A stretch of 64,000 nt of DNA from Haliotis asinina (lineage: Eukaryota > Mollusca > Gastropoda > Lepetellida > Haliotidae). Below the pieces are notes generated by a model that saw nothing but the letters and a program-made list of their open reading frames with translations, did no database searches and was not told the origin of the DNA. This document shows positions 46,898 to 60,516 of this stretch, piece after piece (positions within the stretch are counted from its first letter, which is position 1; the number at the start of each line of letters is the position of its first letter). The translations under genes and the position numbers were made by a program. Where the stretch lies: assembly GCF_037392515.1 (NCBI RefSeq), contig NC_090280.1:26107118-26171117 (forward strand), in the 5' to 3' direction.

Positions 46898-49800
46898 TGC
46901 ATATCACTGTTTTGCACCTCCGGGTGATCGGGCCACTGGCGGATCATCCATTCTAGTCAAACAAAACGTTATTCAAAGCCCTGTTTCACTTAATACTAAT
47001 ATGCAGGCTGTTGCAGTGAGAATTACTTTACATGTAGCGTTTATGCTATGCTTTCTTTATATTTCTCCGTCGACGACGTTTGCCAAAACTGATCTTCAAG
47101 CTTTATATGATCAACTCCCGAAGCCCTGTATTATTATGGGAGATTTAAATGGGCACAACCCACTCTGGGGTAGTGTGACTACAACCACTAAAGGGAAATT
47201 GTTGGAGGACTTTTGTTCTGACAATGACTTATGTATTTATAATGATGGTTCCAACACATATTTACAACCTGGGACAGCGACCTATTCTGCTCTTGACTTG
47301 TCATTGACAAATTCAGAACTACTAAATGAATTCGAATGGTCAGTCCACAATGACCTCTGTGGAAGTGACCATTTTCCTACTATGTTAAAAGCTGTAACTC
47401 CATCTGATGTTCCTCCATCATCAAGGCGAAATTTTAAAAAGGCTAACTGGGCTTTATATGAAACACTGTGTGCTGAAAAACTTAAACCTGAACGTTTTAT
47501 TGACGTTCTCGATGCTATTAAATGCTTTTCTGATGAACTGAATTCCATAGCTGATGAGTGTATACCAAAGTCCTCTGTAGTTCCACACATAAGAAAACAA
47601 TGGTTCAACGATGAGTGCAAACAAGCTAGGAAGGCAAGGAAAAAAGCAGAACATTATTTCCGTCGCCATCCTATGGTGCATAATTTAAATAAATTTAAAA
47701 TTTCAAATGCTAAAACACGGCGTACTTTTAGACAGAACAAACGCCAATCTTGGCAAGAATTATGTATCTAAAATAAATTCTCGGACACCCATGTCCAAGG
47801 TATGGAACATGGTCCAGAAAATCAAAGGCAAAGGTACTAAATCTACTGTCCATCATCTTAAACATCGAGATCAATTACTTACTGATAAATCAGATATTGC
47901 GAATAAACTGGGCGACACTCTTGCTAAACATTCTTCCTCTTCTAATTATGTACCTAAATTTCAGCAGTATCAAAAACAACAAGAAAAGAAAACTATTAAT
48001 TTCAATTCTGATAATGGGGAAGATTATAATGAAACGTTTTCTATTCATGAACTCCATACTGCTCTTGATCAAGCTCATGACACTGCTACAGGAGCTGATA
48101 ACATACATTATCAACTCCTGAAGCACTTACCAGAAACCTGTTTAGAGACGCTCTTATCTATTTTTGATGATATTTGGACTTCCGGGAAATTTCCTTCTTC
48201 ATGGCGTGATGCCATAGTAGTACCAATACCTAAACCTGGATCAAAACGGATCCGTCCAATTATCATCCGATTTCATTAACTAGCTGTGTTTGCAAGACCA
48301 TGGAACGCATGATAATAATCGACTTGTTTGGTACTTGGAAACCAATAACCTAATCACAGATATACAGTGTGGTTTCCGTAAAAATAGAAGTACTGTCGAT
48401 CACTTAGTGCGACTGGAATCATTTGTGAAAAACGCACTAATTCATAAACAACATGCTGTGTCTATCTTTTTTGATCTAGAAAAAGCATATGACACAACCT
48501 GGAAATATGGCATTTTGAGAGATCTACATGATTTCGGTTTGCGAGGTCGTTTGCCTCAATTCATAGCCAACTTTTTAAATAACAGACAATTTCAAGTTCG
48601 CGTAGGTTCTACTCTGTCTGATCATTATAATCAGGATCAGGGTATTCCACAAGGCAGTATTTTGTCAGTCACACTTTTTAGTATCAAGATAAATAGTTTG
48701 TCAAAAGTTTTAAACGATTCAATTGATGGATCATTATTTGTGGATGATTTTAACATTTCTTGTCGTGGTAAAAATATGCATATTATTGAACGGCAACTGC
48801 AGCTGTGTTTAAATAAAATAGATAAATGGTGTCTTGAAAACGGCTTTAAAGTTTCTAAATCCAAAACTAATTGTATACACTTTTGTAGAAAATATAAACC
48901 GCATAAAGATCCTGAACTGTTTCTAAATGGATCTCCCATAAAAGTTGTAAAGGAGGCAAAGTTCTTGGGAATAATTTTTGACTCGCATTTAACGTTTCTA
49001 CCACATATCAAATCCCTCAAAACTAAATGCCTGAAGGCACTTGACTTGTTGAAAGTCGTTTCAAATTCTAAGTGGGGAGGGGATCATGCTACCCTCCTGC
49101 AGCTTTATCGATCACTGATCCGGTCAAAACTTGATTATGGCTTCATTGTATATGGTGGAGCCTGTAAAAGCAACCTCAGGCTATTAGATTCTGTCCACCA
49201 CCAAGGTCTAAGATTTTGTCTTGGATCTTTTAGAACCTCACCTATTGCCAGTCTCTACGTTGAGCCTGATGAATCATCTCTTTCACAACGCCGTATAAAA
49301 TTGTCTTTACAATACATTACTAAATTATATTCTAATAAATCTAACCCAGCCTATGACTGTGTGTTCAATCCGCTTTATGAACATTTGTACGACAAGAGGC
49401 CTTCTCTTGTTCCACCTCTAGGACACAGAATTAAACCCTTTCTTTCTTCGGCCGGCATTGAGCTGGAAAACATAGCTCCCTCCCGTCTCCTTTCTTCTCT
49501 TCCGTGGCAGTTGGTTAGGCCACAAGTTGACCTAACTTTAACTTTATTTAAAAAATCAGAAACTAATGAATTACAATATAAACAAGAATATCATCAATTA
49601 AAAACTAAATATAGCAATTATAAATCCGTATTTACAGATGGGTCCAAGGACGGTGGCGGAGTAGCTTGTGCCACTGTCATTGGATCGAGAACAATATCTT
49701 CTAGACTTCCAGATAACAGCTCTATTTTTGCTGCTGAAGCTAAAGCCATGTTAACTGCTCTTAAATATATTCAAAGACACCCTAAACATAAACAATATAT

Positions 49801-49919
49801 AATCTATTCCGACTCTCTTTCTTGCCTTCAGGCGATTAAAAATCTTTCTTGTAAACATCCACTTTTAATTGAAATTATTGAACTGTATAATAATCTTGCT
49901 ACTGGCAAATACGACATCG
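46898..49919 (+). pseudogene. LINE copy 1 ORF2 (endonuclease, RT, start of RNase H), broken
   Basis: Endonuclease blocks seen are IIMGDLNGHNPLWGS, YSALDLSLTNS and CGSDHFPTML. The first ~100 residues of the domain are missing. RT blocks are GFRKNRSTVDHLV, IFFDLEKAYDTTW, GIPQGSILSVTLF and SLFVDDFNIS (FVDD active site). RNase H begins FTDGSKDGGG, then FAAEAKAML and YSDSLSCLQA. The frame shifts near 47760 and near 48265. At 49919 the coding sequence is cut by the insertion of copy 2 and resumes at 54019. Confidence 0.85.
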
Positions 49920-50169
49920 GGCACCCGTGGCGAGTCACCTCCTCGTGGTGGGTGCTGGGTAACGCCAAGAGCTCGCCGACACCCCCGTAGTGGACCCGGG
50001 GGGGGATATTTGGTCCACCAACCCGTTTGCCGTGGGTTGCGGCCCTGTGTCGGCGGAGGAGGGGATCCTGGTGGTTGAGGGCAATAGGGGCCTGCAATCG
50101 TGTTCCTTTTGCTCAATACACCACTTTGGCCCTGACTTCGCCTAGACGGGTGGTCGAATGGGCTCGATC

Positions 50170-53100
50170 TCAATGGTCATAACCCATTATGGGGAAGTCC
50201 TGATACCAACAGTAAAGGGAAAGTTCTTGAAGAATTTATATCTGATAATAATTTATGTATATTCAATGATGGCTCTGACACATATTTGCATCCTGCAACG
50301 GGAACATATTCGTCTTTAGACCTGTCACTCACTGATTCAAACGTTTATAATGAGTTTGAATGGTCAGTCCATAATGATCTTTGTGGTAGTGACCATTTTC
50401 CTACAGTACTTACAGCAATTAACCCTTCCGATGATCCGCCTGTAACAAGATGGAATTTTTCAAAGGCTAATTGGCCATTATTTCAGGCCACCTGCCTTAT
50501 GGAACTTAAACCAGACCTTTTCATGGATGTCCCTGATCCAATTAAAATGTTCTCTGACAAACTAAAACATATAGCTGATGAAACTATTCCTAAGTCCTCT
50601 GTAAATCCGCACATCCGTAAACCATGGTTTAATGATGAATGCAAACAGGCTAGGAAGAAGAGGAAGAAAGCAGAGAAATATTTTCGTCTTCATCCCACTG
50701 TTCATAACTTAAATAATGTAAAAATCAGTTACGCTAAAGCTCGACGAACGTTTAAACACATTAAACGTCATACTTGGAAAAATTACGTTTCCAAAATAAA
50801 TTCCCGTACTCCTATGTCAAGGGTATGGAATATGATCCAAAAAATTAAAGGCAAGGGTTTCAAATCCAGCAGTATTCAGCATCTCAAAAATGATAATAAC
50901 ATACTAACTGAAAAATCTGATATTGCAAACAAGTTGGGTGAAACTTTGGCTAAACATTCATCCTCCTCAAATTATCATCCAAAATTCTTTTCAAATACAC
51001 CAAGAGAAGAAACCAGTAAATTTTAAATCTGATAATGGTGAAGATTATAATGAGGTATTTTCATTACATGAACTTCATACTGCGCTATCACAGGCTCACG
51101 ATACTGCAACAGGGCCTGATGATATCCATTACCAACTCTTAAAACACTTGCCTGAATCATGTCTCGAAACGTTACTTGGCATTTTTGACCATATTTGGAT
51201 AACACAACATTTTCCCCCTTCATGGCGAAAAGCCATAGTTGTTCCTATTCCAAAGCCTGGGAGGGATCATACAGATCCATCAAATTTCCGACCTATTTCC
51301 TTAACTAGCTGTGTTTGCAAAACCATGGAGCGAATGGTAAATAATCGCTTAGTTTGGTTTTTGGAAACCAACAGTCTGATTACTGATATACAATGTGGTT
51401 TTCGTAAAAACCGAAGCACAACTGACCACTTGGTTCGTTTGGAATCATTTGTAAAAAATTCTTTCATTAAAAAACAACATGCAGTTTCAATCTTTTTTGA
51501 TCTCGAAAAAGCATATGATACTACTTGGAATTTTGAAAGATTTACATTCTTTTGGGTTGAGAGGTCGCTTGCCTCAGTTTATATCCAATTTCTTAAATGA
51601 CAGACAGTTTCAAGTACGTGTGGGAACAACCCTCTCAGACTACATGCATCAAGATCAGGGTGTTCCACAAGGCAGTATTTTGTCTGTGACTTTATTTAGT
51701 ATTAAAATCAATAGTCTTTCTAAGGTTTTAAGTGATTCAGTAGATGGATCACTATTTGTGGATGATTTTAATGTTTCTTGTAGAGGTAGAAATATGCATA
51801 CAATAGAGAGGCAATTACAAATTTGTCTCAATAAAATTGAAAAATGGTCTCTTGAAAACGGGTTTAAATTTTCGATAACAAAAACAAATTGTTTGCATTT
51901 CTGCAGAAAGTATAAACCGCATAAAGATCCAGAACTATTTTTAAATGGCACCCCCATCAAAGTAGTAAAGGAGGCCAGGTTCTTGGGTCTTATTTTCGAC
52001 TCACATCTAACTTTTCTACCCCACATTAAATCCCTTAAAACTAAATGCCTGAAGGCACTTGATCTGTTAAAATTTGTTTCCAATTCAAAGTGGGGAGGAG
52101 ACCAAACTACCCTACTCCACTTATACAGATCTCTCATCCGTTCGAAACTTGATTACGGCTCCATCGTTTATGGTGGAGCCTGTAAAAACAACCTCAAAAT
52201 ACTTGATTCTATCCACCATCAAGGTCTAAGACTATGTCTTGGGTCATTTAGAACTTCTCCTATTGACAGTCTTTACGTCGAGGCCGATGAGCCATCTCTT
52301 ACTCAACGACGTATAAAACTCTCCTTACAGTATATAACAAAACTGTATTCTAATGAGGCCAACCCTGCGTTTAACTGTGTTTTTAATCCTCTTTATGTGG
52401 ATTTATACAATAAAAAGACTTCTCTTGTTCCGCCTCTGGGACTTAGAGTAAAACCTTTTCTGTCTGCTTGCGGCATTGAGCTAGAAAATATATCTCCTTC
52501 CCGTTTACTTTCGTCTCCACCTTGGCATTTAGTTAGACCCGAAGTTGACCTAACACTGACGAGGTTTAAAAAATCAGAAACAAATGAATTACAATATAAA
52601 CAAGAATATAATCAATTAAAAAGTAACTATAATACATACAAATCTTTATTTACAGATGGGTCCAAGGATGGTGGCGCAGTGACTTGTGCCACTGTCATTG
52701 GATCCAGAACAATATCTTTCAGATTACCAGATAATAGTTCTATTTTCACAGCAGAAGCAAACGCCATATTAACGGCTCTTAAATATATTCAAAGACATCC
52801 TACACATAAACAGTATATTATCTATTCCGATTCTCTTTCTTGCCTCCAGGCAATTAAAAACCTCTCATGTAAACATCCACTTGTAATTGAAATTATTGAA
52901 TTGCATAATGATCTTGCCACTGGCCAATACGACATCGTCTTTTGTTGGTTACCCAGCCACGTAGGCATTTCCGGGAACACAATGGCTAATCTTGCTGCCA
53001 AGGCAGCTCTCAACAAATCTGTGACACCACTTCTTATTCCATACTCTGATTATAAAGCTACAATTAGATCGTATATCCGTGATCTGATGCAATAGAGGTG

Positions 53101-53443
53101 GGACACCCAAATGGGTGTAAATAAATTACATGCAATAAAATCTTATATTGGTTATACCCACTTGGGTTGTCAGTCCAGATTTGAGGAGGTCATTATGAGG
53201 CGATGTCGTATTGGCCATACGAGATATACTCATGAATACCTTTTGAAAGGTGAGGATCCTCCATTCTGCATCCCTTGTGATGAAAGAATCACAGTCAAGC
53301 ATATCTTGCTTGACTGTGTTGAGTATTCCATCACAAGGGATCAGTATTTTAATTCACAAACTATGAAGGATCTTTTTAGCAATATTAGCCCTCATTTAAT
53401 TATTGCGTTTTTAAAGGAATTAGATTTGTTAATTGAACTGTAA
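50170..53443 (+). pseudogene. LINE copy 2 ORF2, broken
   Basis: Endonuclease C-terminal half (YSSLDLSLTDS, CGSDHFPTVL), RT (GFRKNRSTTDHLV, IFFDLEKAYDTTW, GVPQGSILSVTLF, SLFVDDFNVS), RNase H (FTDGSKDGGA, FTAEANAIL, YSDSLSCLQA, WLPSHVGISGNTMANL) and the finger CIPCDERITVKHILLDC. RNase H has Asn where copy 1 has Asp (MANL versus MADL), so the catalytic set is incomplete. A TAG replaces a Lys-type codon before the C-terminal segment. Two frameshifts separate the reading frames. Confidence 0.85.
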
Positions 53444-54006
53444 ATAGATAAATATTTTAAAATTGGAAGATTAAATTAGAAACTCAAATCGTTCGTGGCT
53501 GTACCCTCAAAGGGGGTTGAAGTACCGTAAAACAATTGTCCTCCTGAGAGGGTACATAAGTCCAAAAACATTTGAAGCAAATTTCAGTTTTCCATCTTTT
53601 TAATCGTAGAATAAGTGTGTTTTTAGTTTATGGCTAGATTTGTCTACAATTGCTAACAGCTGAGGGGATGATGTAAATCCAACTAGGGTCCATGCAGGAA
53701 GCAAATGTACTGTAAGTCCCCATGGTCCCTAGTATGGTGATCTACCTTCAGTTGTTGGCAACCTATAGCTCATTTTTATATTGTACTGTCCTCTATAGAT
53801 GCATTGTTTTAGGTCTATTCACTAGTTTTACATTCTACTCTGTGATATTCTAGTTAGTTTTACTGTCCTTCGTCGACAGGGTTTTACAATGTAAGTGCTA
53901 TTAATTCATTTGTATTATCCTAATTACTCATTAAATGCTCTCGTCACGATATGGCTGCAATATTGCCGATGTGACGTTAAATATTAACTCACTCACTCAC
54001 TCACCC
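53444..54006 (+). repeat. 3' UTR and tail of LINE copy 2
   Basis: Contains the family 3' landmarks CTGTACCCTCAAAGGGGG, GGGTCCATGCAGGAAGC, CCCATGGTCCCTAGTATGG and GATATGGCTGCAATATTGC, then GACGTTAAATATTAACTC and (ACTC)n. Copy 1 and the fragment at 60517 carry the same series. Confidence 0.85.
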
Positions 54007-54018
54007 AATACGACATCG

Positions 54019-54524
54019 TCTTCTGTTGGTTACCCAGCCATGTAGGCATTTCTGGTAACGCAATGGCCGATCTTGCTGCCAAGACAGCACTCAACAAATC
54101 TGTGACACCACTTCTTATTCCCTACTCTGATTATAAAGCTACCATTAGATCTTATATCCGTGATCTGATGCAGAAGAAGTGGGACACCCAAGTTGGTATA
54201 AATAAATTACATGAGATAAAACCTTACATTGGTTATACCCACTTGGGTTGTCAGTCCAGATTTGAAGAGGTCATACTACGACGATGTCGTATTGGCCACA
54301 CTAGATATACTCATGCATACCTGTTAAAAGGTGAGGATCCTCCATTTTGTATCCCTTGTGATGAGAGAGTCACGGTCAAGCATATTCTGCTTGACTGTGT
54401 CGAATTCTCCATCACAAGGGATATGTATTTTACAGTTAAAACGATGAAGGATCTTTTTAACAGCGTTAGTTTTCATTTAATTATTGGTTTTTTAAAAGAA
54501 ATTGATTTTTTGATTGAGTTTTGA
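54019..54524 (+). pseudogene. LINE copy 1 ORF2 C-terminus (end of RNase H and zinc finger)
   Basis: Continues copy 1 after the inserted element: WLPSHVGISGNAMADLAAK holds the last RNase H block with its Asp, followed by CRIGHTRYTHAYLLKGEDPP and the Cys/His finger CIPCDERVTVKHILLDC. Ends IDFLIEF-stop at 54524. The 3' UTR then runs to the (ACTC)n end at 54997. Confidence 0.85.
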
Positions 54525-55009
54525 GCAATATGTTTCTGTAAAAAGATGTATTTTAATAATTGGTAGTTTGGATTCGTAACTAGAATTGAAATTCGATGTA
54601 AATTTAAGTCTACCAGGCTTTTTAATCGTAGTATTCCTGTTGTTTTAATTTTGGCTAGCATATTGTACACTCGCCAGCGGCTGAAGGGATGGTGTAAATC
54701 CAACTAGGGTCCATGCAGGTAGCAAAGGTACTGTACGTCCCCATGGTCCCTAGTATGGTGATCTACCTTCTGTTGCTGGCGATCTATAGCCTGTTTTTAT
54801 ATTGTATTGTCTAAATATTGATATTAGTTTTAACTTTCCATGCTAGTTTTAATTCAAATTGTGATACTGTAGTTGTTTTACTGTCCTTTGTCGACAGGTT
54901 TTATAAGACACATATATTCCTTTTCAGTGGTTTGTTCCCGTCACGATATGGCTGAAATATTGCCGATGTGACATTAAATATTAACTCACTCACTCACTAT
55001 AAATTAAGG

Positions 55010-55640
55010 TCTGTAATAGCACATTTACTGTATGTTATGTAATATGTGCATGTACGTGATGCAAGAGAGTTTATCAACTGAGTTACAAAAACAAACATCG
55101 ATCAAAGGATTACCCGATAGCACACTGATTGATTAATTACTACCAAGTGCCTGGGACCTGATAAATTAATCTCATCTATCTGTCTACATTCTATCTATGT
55201 AATTCATGTTAGCCAATCTACCCGTGTACATCCTTATCTACTTGTGTTTGTACATCATCAACTCCCATGTAAACATGCTCATCTACCCTCATGTAAATCA
55301 TGTACATCATCCTTAATCCCCAATCTTGTGTTATGTAAACATCATCCTATCATGTACATCGTCCCTATCCCCTATCTGTGTTATGTAAACATATCCTATC
55401 ATCTGTAATGTATTACCATTGGCTTCCATCATTGTTATCATAACTGTCGGCTTCCTATCAGTGCTTGTTTATACTGGCTTCCAGCTTTCGTCAATTCATT
55501 CCACTTGTTACTTTGTTATTGTTTTACCTGTACATATAATATAGCTTTGTACCCCATTCTCAATCACCTGATGAAGGAGTAACCATTAACTCCGAAACGT
55601 TGTGTTCTCATATAAAGAACCTGATATCCATAAAAACCTT
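55010..55640 (+). mobile_element. Penelope-like element 3' end remnant
   Basis: Mostly noncoding. Near its end CTGATGA (55568-55574), a 5-base-pair stem GGAGT/ACTCC and GAAAC form a hammerhead-like core, followed by TATAAAGAACCTGATATCCA and TAAAA. The same arrangement closes the Penelope-like copy at 17455. The 5' limit is uncertain. Confidence 0.45.
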
Positions 55641-55689
55641 GATTCTTATGTATTTTACTTCTAAATGCCCTTCAAACACTAGAGAATGA

Positions 55690-56390
55690 CTCGTTTAACC
55701 TTCTTGGCATCCTTAGACAGTTTGGCCAGAATGTTTAGCCTTCTGTTGCAATTCATGGAGACACTGGCCTAACCGATAAGACACATAGTTGTCTCTACCA
55801 ATTCCAACAGTTCAAATATATCTAAATCGGCAGGAGATTCACCCCTGCGGATAATGTCAAGATAATGCCACAAGTGAGAAAGTGGCACCATGGAATTCAG
55901 AATCCGCCTCTGAATAAACTGAAGGGATTGATCATATTTTTTCCCAAAAGACTTTCCCTTTGCCTCACATCATCTAAATAGGGATCAAGAGAAGACGTCT
56001 GCAGACATTCCTCTGAAGGGACAGGGAAATCTTCATACGTCCAGACCATTCACGTGGTCCTTTGACATAACCTTGTCGGCAGATTAATGCGCCTCTGCGT
56101 GCACATTTTTCTGCTCAGATAAATCCTCTGGGTCTTGTACAGACCCTTTGATAGGAGGATATTGACTCATGCTATTCTACACAAGTCTACAATATCAAAA
56201 CTTACGAAAGGACTAACTCACAGGTCTATTCAATAGAGGTCCTTATAAAGAAGAGTTTATAGGTAATTCGCCTCGTTAGATGTCGCATATTGAGTCTTCA
56301 CTAGCTCTAAATATGGCCTACTTCCGGGTTTCATGTTGAAGACACCCATATCACATCTACTATGTTTATGACGTGAAATTGCGGCTTCGT
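55690..56390 (-). mobile_element. DIRS-like element fossil, 5' end and first-ORF portion
   Basis: The minus strand begins with the terminal motif (CATAGTAGATGTGATAT) shared with 38780 and 39310, followed by a gag-like coding stretch with recognisable blocks such as FIQRRILNSMVPLSHLW. It is inverted relative to the 38750 piece and in the same strand sense as the recombinase piece at 39300-40580. It could belong to that element, split by later LINE insertions, or be a separate fragment. Broken and old. Confidence 0.45.
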
Positions 56391-57330
56391 TGACAAGGGT
56401 ATACAGGATTTTGAGAGGACTCTTAGCTTGATTCAGGGATCATTTGTGCATAAATATGGGATATAAGTAATCAGAATAATTCTGACTATCTGTGTATTGT
56501 TATGTGTTTTTTTCGTTTACATTGTAAATAACAGAAGTAGTCAGAAAGTACTGTTGTCGCTCTGCGTGATTTTGCGTCAGTCATGGCATCACGCTGCCTG
56601 GAAACTTGGACAGTTTCTTATAAATTTTGAAATCACTGCATTGTATCTATTTTTAATTGGCTATTTCTTGCTTCAATACTCTTCCCCTGCATATTCTAAA
56701 CGTACTGATCTATTGATGCAGGTATCAGACAGCTGGAAGTCCGAAAATTTTCGAAAATGATACGTAATGTAAAATTGGAATTTGGAGTTTTATATAGACA
56801 ATTGGTATTGGTGACAAAGACCATTTGTAATTTTGATTCTAAGATGACAGCACTGATATTAGTGATCAGTGTGCTACTTTCGAAATTCAGTAACCCCAGT
56901 AATATCCGATTCTCATTAATTCTGTTATGGATAAAAACATTTGTCATCCCAAAAGTCGTAAGAAATCCTCTCAGAACCAGCAAAACACAACTCTGACAAG
57001 TCTAAAATTTACAATATTATGTACTGAGCAGTCAAATAATAAGATACAAAGATTCACAACAGAGGTTTCATATACAATGCAACTGAGTCAAATCTAAAGT
57101 AATGGGTCACAAATATAATATCAACTCACCAACGTCTTGGTTTGAGAGTGAGAAACATTTATACTGAATGAAACGGCGAGCGGTCAGGCAGCGGCCATGT
57201 AGGTCAAGCGTTGACAAATGCAGGCAGATTGATGTACTCGAGTTATCTGTGTGTGAACACAGTAACCAGCCTTCATATGCAGTCACAGTTTCTTGGTCAT
57301 CATCTTTGTTCGTCTTTTCCAAACTTGCAG
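56391..57330. other. Upstream of the second Ig gene, no exon identified
   Basis: A leader exon ending in phase 1 is expected on the plus strand but none was convincing. The 87-codon frame at 56497 ends at a donor in the wrong phase. Confidence 0.4.
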
Positions 57331-57479
57331 ATGCCAACAACCAATCAGAGGTGGTAACTTGTTGCATTGGCGACGATGCTAAGTTTCCCTGGACAGGTGA
57401 CGTTCCTCCATTCATTGTCATCGAATGGTATTTTAACAATACAGTGATTGCACAGACGTACCGTGGATCTTTGTCACAG
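57331..57479 (+). CDS. Second Ig gene: exon with the first half of a V-type domain
   Basis: A pyrimidine-rich acceptor (TTCCAAACTTGCAG) opens in phase 1 and TCACAG|GTAAGT closes in phase 0. The peptide includes SEVVTCCIGDD, the B-strand Cys, then VIEWYFNNTVIAQ, the C-strand Trp region. The leader exon should lie upstream and was not identified. An unspliced open frame running through the acceptor is treated as chance. The strand is opposite to the receptor at 11.6-21.3 kb. Confidence 0.7.
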
Positions 57480-58119
57480 GTAAGTAAACATCTTGAAACA
57501 TAATGATATTAATATCTATTTTTCCATATATCCCATGATTCATAATGATTGCCACGAAAAAAGGTTGCACCATATACATTGACTGGCACATTTAGGAAAG
57601 GGGTAGTTGATTTCCTGCGATCAAATTGAGTCACACTGGTTTGTGATTTCATGGAAGTTTTATGCAGACAGACATGTTCAGTATGTCTGCGAGTATGTCA
57701 CGAGTTGTCTGCGCTAATAGGAATAATTAGACGCTAAATATAACATTCTATATATGTATTATCTGATTTACAGTTTTGATGGCATAAATAATGTTTGAGT
57801 CATTATTGTAATGCAACGACAGAAACAAAATGCATTGAAATTTATCAACGGAAACAGCAGCCACGACATGTCATGATGTAATGTATTGTTTCCAAATATA
57901 TAGGGTCAAGGGTAAATAGACGGCCAGTGATGGAAGACAACATGACTTTGAGTATCGAATCCACTGCATGGATTTACAAAGCTGCTTCAGACTGTGGAGA
58001 CATATGTTTCATCTACCTGCCACCATGTAAATATTGGATACACACTATTGATCGATGGCATAGGGCATGTATTGGTGCCCAAACTCCCAAACATTTGGCA
58101 AAATTGGTAAATCGTGAGC

Positions 58120-58253
58120 GCGTGGCTGAGTTAGTGTGGTTCTACGCTGCATTTAGCAATATTCCAGCAATATCAGGAGGATACCAGAAACGGGATTCAA
58201 CCTTGTACCCATCGAATAAATGTCTGCGGCGTGACGACGTTTAACCACTGGCC
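58120..58253 (-). mobile_element. tRNA-derived SINE, family A, reverse, intronic
   Basis: The plus text TTTAGCAATATTCCAGCAAT, GATACCAGAAACGGGATTC and ACGTTTAACCACTGGCCTA is the reverse complement of the SINE. It lies in the intron that splits the V domain, about 75 bases before the downstream exon. Confidence 0.75.
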
Positions 58254-58326
58254 TAAATCCAACCCCATCCTCTACCCTTGTAGACGTTTGCCTCCCTTCA
58301 AATGCATTTCACTCTTTCTTTTACAG

Positions 58327-58495
58327 GACACTTTGATAATCAAAGAAGACTACAAAGACCGTTTCCATCTGACTAGGACAGGCGACGCTGGATTTTACAT
58401 AACGAATGCGAGGGAAAATGACACAGGAGAGTACAAATGCGTCGTAACCATGCAAGGCACTGGTTATCGCCGTGAACAACCTTTAAAAGTTATAG
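58327..58495 (+). CDS. Second Ig gene: exon with the second half of the V-type domain
   Basis: The acceptor TCTTTCTTTTACAG opens in phase 0, matching the previous exon, and the exon ends in phase 1 before GTAATT. The peptide runs from DTLIIKEDYKDRFHLT through the E/F-strand signature NARENDTGEYKCVV to EQPLKVIG. With the preceding exon it makes one complete Ig V-like fold of about 105 residues, interrupted by an 847-base intron between the C' and D strands. Confidence 0.78.
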
Positions 58496-60112
<1,617 letters not shown>

Positions 60113-60481
60113 TGACATGAAAGGATATACACGTTGAAGGGTTTTTTTTACATTTAGCCTCAAGGTATTTCGTAAAATGTGCAAGATTGCAGATGAACGA
60201 TTTTTTCAGATATGACAGCAGGTGAGATATGGTCCTGAATATTTTTCTTTAAGATATCAGTATGCAGCTTTTCGCGTAATTCCTTTCACATGTACAACAC
60301 TGGGAAAAATATGTTATATTATTTTATAAGCGTGGATTTCAGTGATGTCACTGGCTTGCACAATTCGTATTCAAGAGAGTCATTATCAGCACTGGATTTG
60401 TATCAAATTGTATTCATGCTTCTTATTCGTTTTTTAGATTGTGCTACGTCGACGAGGAGTTCTACTTCAGGTACATTGTTA

Positions 60482-60509
60482 CATCAACATCATCATCATC
60501 ATCATCATT
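60482..60509. repeat. (CAT)n microsatellite
   Basis: Eight or so CAT units immediately before the 5'-truncated LINE. The insertion duplicated the end of the run. Confidence 0.85.
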
Positions 60510-60516
60510 CAGTGGT

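Larger units (their letters stand above)
49920..54006 (+). mobile_element. I/Nimb-type LINE, copy 2, inserted in copy 1
   Basis: Flanked by exact 12-base duplications of copy 1 sequence, AATACGACATCG, at 49908-49919 and 54007-54018. It starts with the same GC-rich 5' end (GCACCCGTGGCGAG) as copy 1 and ends in (ACTC)n. After about 250 bases of 5' UTR it jumps directly into the middle of the endonuclease (LNGHNPLWGS), so all of ORF1 is deleted. ORF2 has frame changes near 51020 and 51535 and a stop at 53092-53094. Confidence 0.92.
45235..54997 (+). mobile_element. I/Nimb-type LINE, copy 1 (split by copy 2)
   Basis: The outer element is bounded by exact 12-base target duplications TATAAATTAAGG at 45223-45234 and 54998-55009. 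Its own sequence is 45235-49919 plus 54019-54997, about 5.66 kb. It holds a GC-rich 5' UTR, ORF1 with zinc knuckles, endonuclease, RT, RNase H, a C-terminal Cys/His finger and an (ACTC)n end. RNase H after RT with a knuckle-bearing ORF1 fits the I superclade, to which the snail Nimbus elements belong. ORF2 has a deletion at the ORF1/endonuclease junction and frame changes near 47760 and 48265, so it is dead. Confidence 0.9.

Noticed and set aside
51655-52137. 160-codon minus-strand frame
   Set aside because: It is antisense to the RT of LINE copy 2.
56497-56760. Hydrophobic frame as leader exon of the second Ig gene
   Set aside because: Its candidate donor after Met-Gln leaves phase 0, whereas the next exon requires phase 1, and the hydrophobic part is too long and late for a leader.
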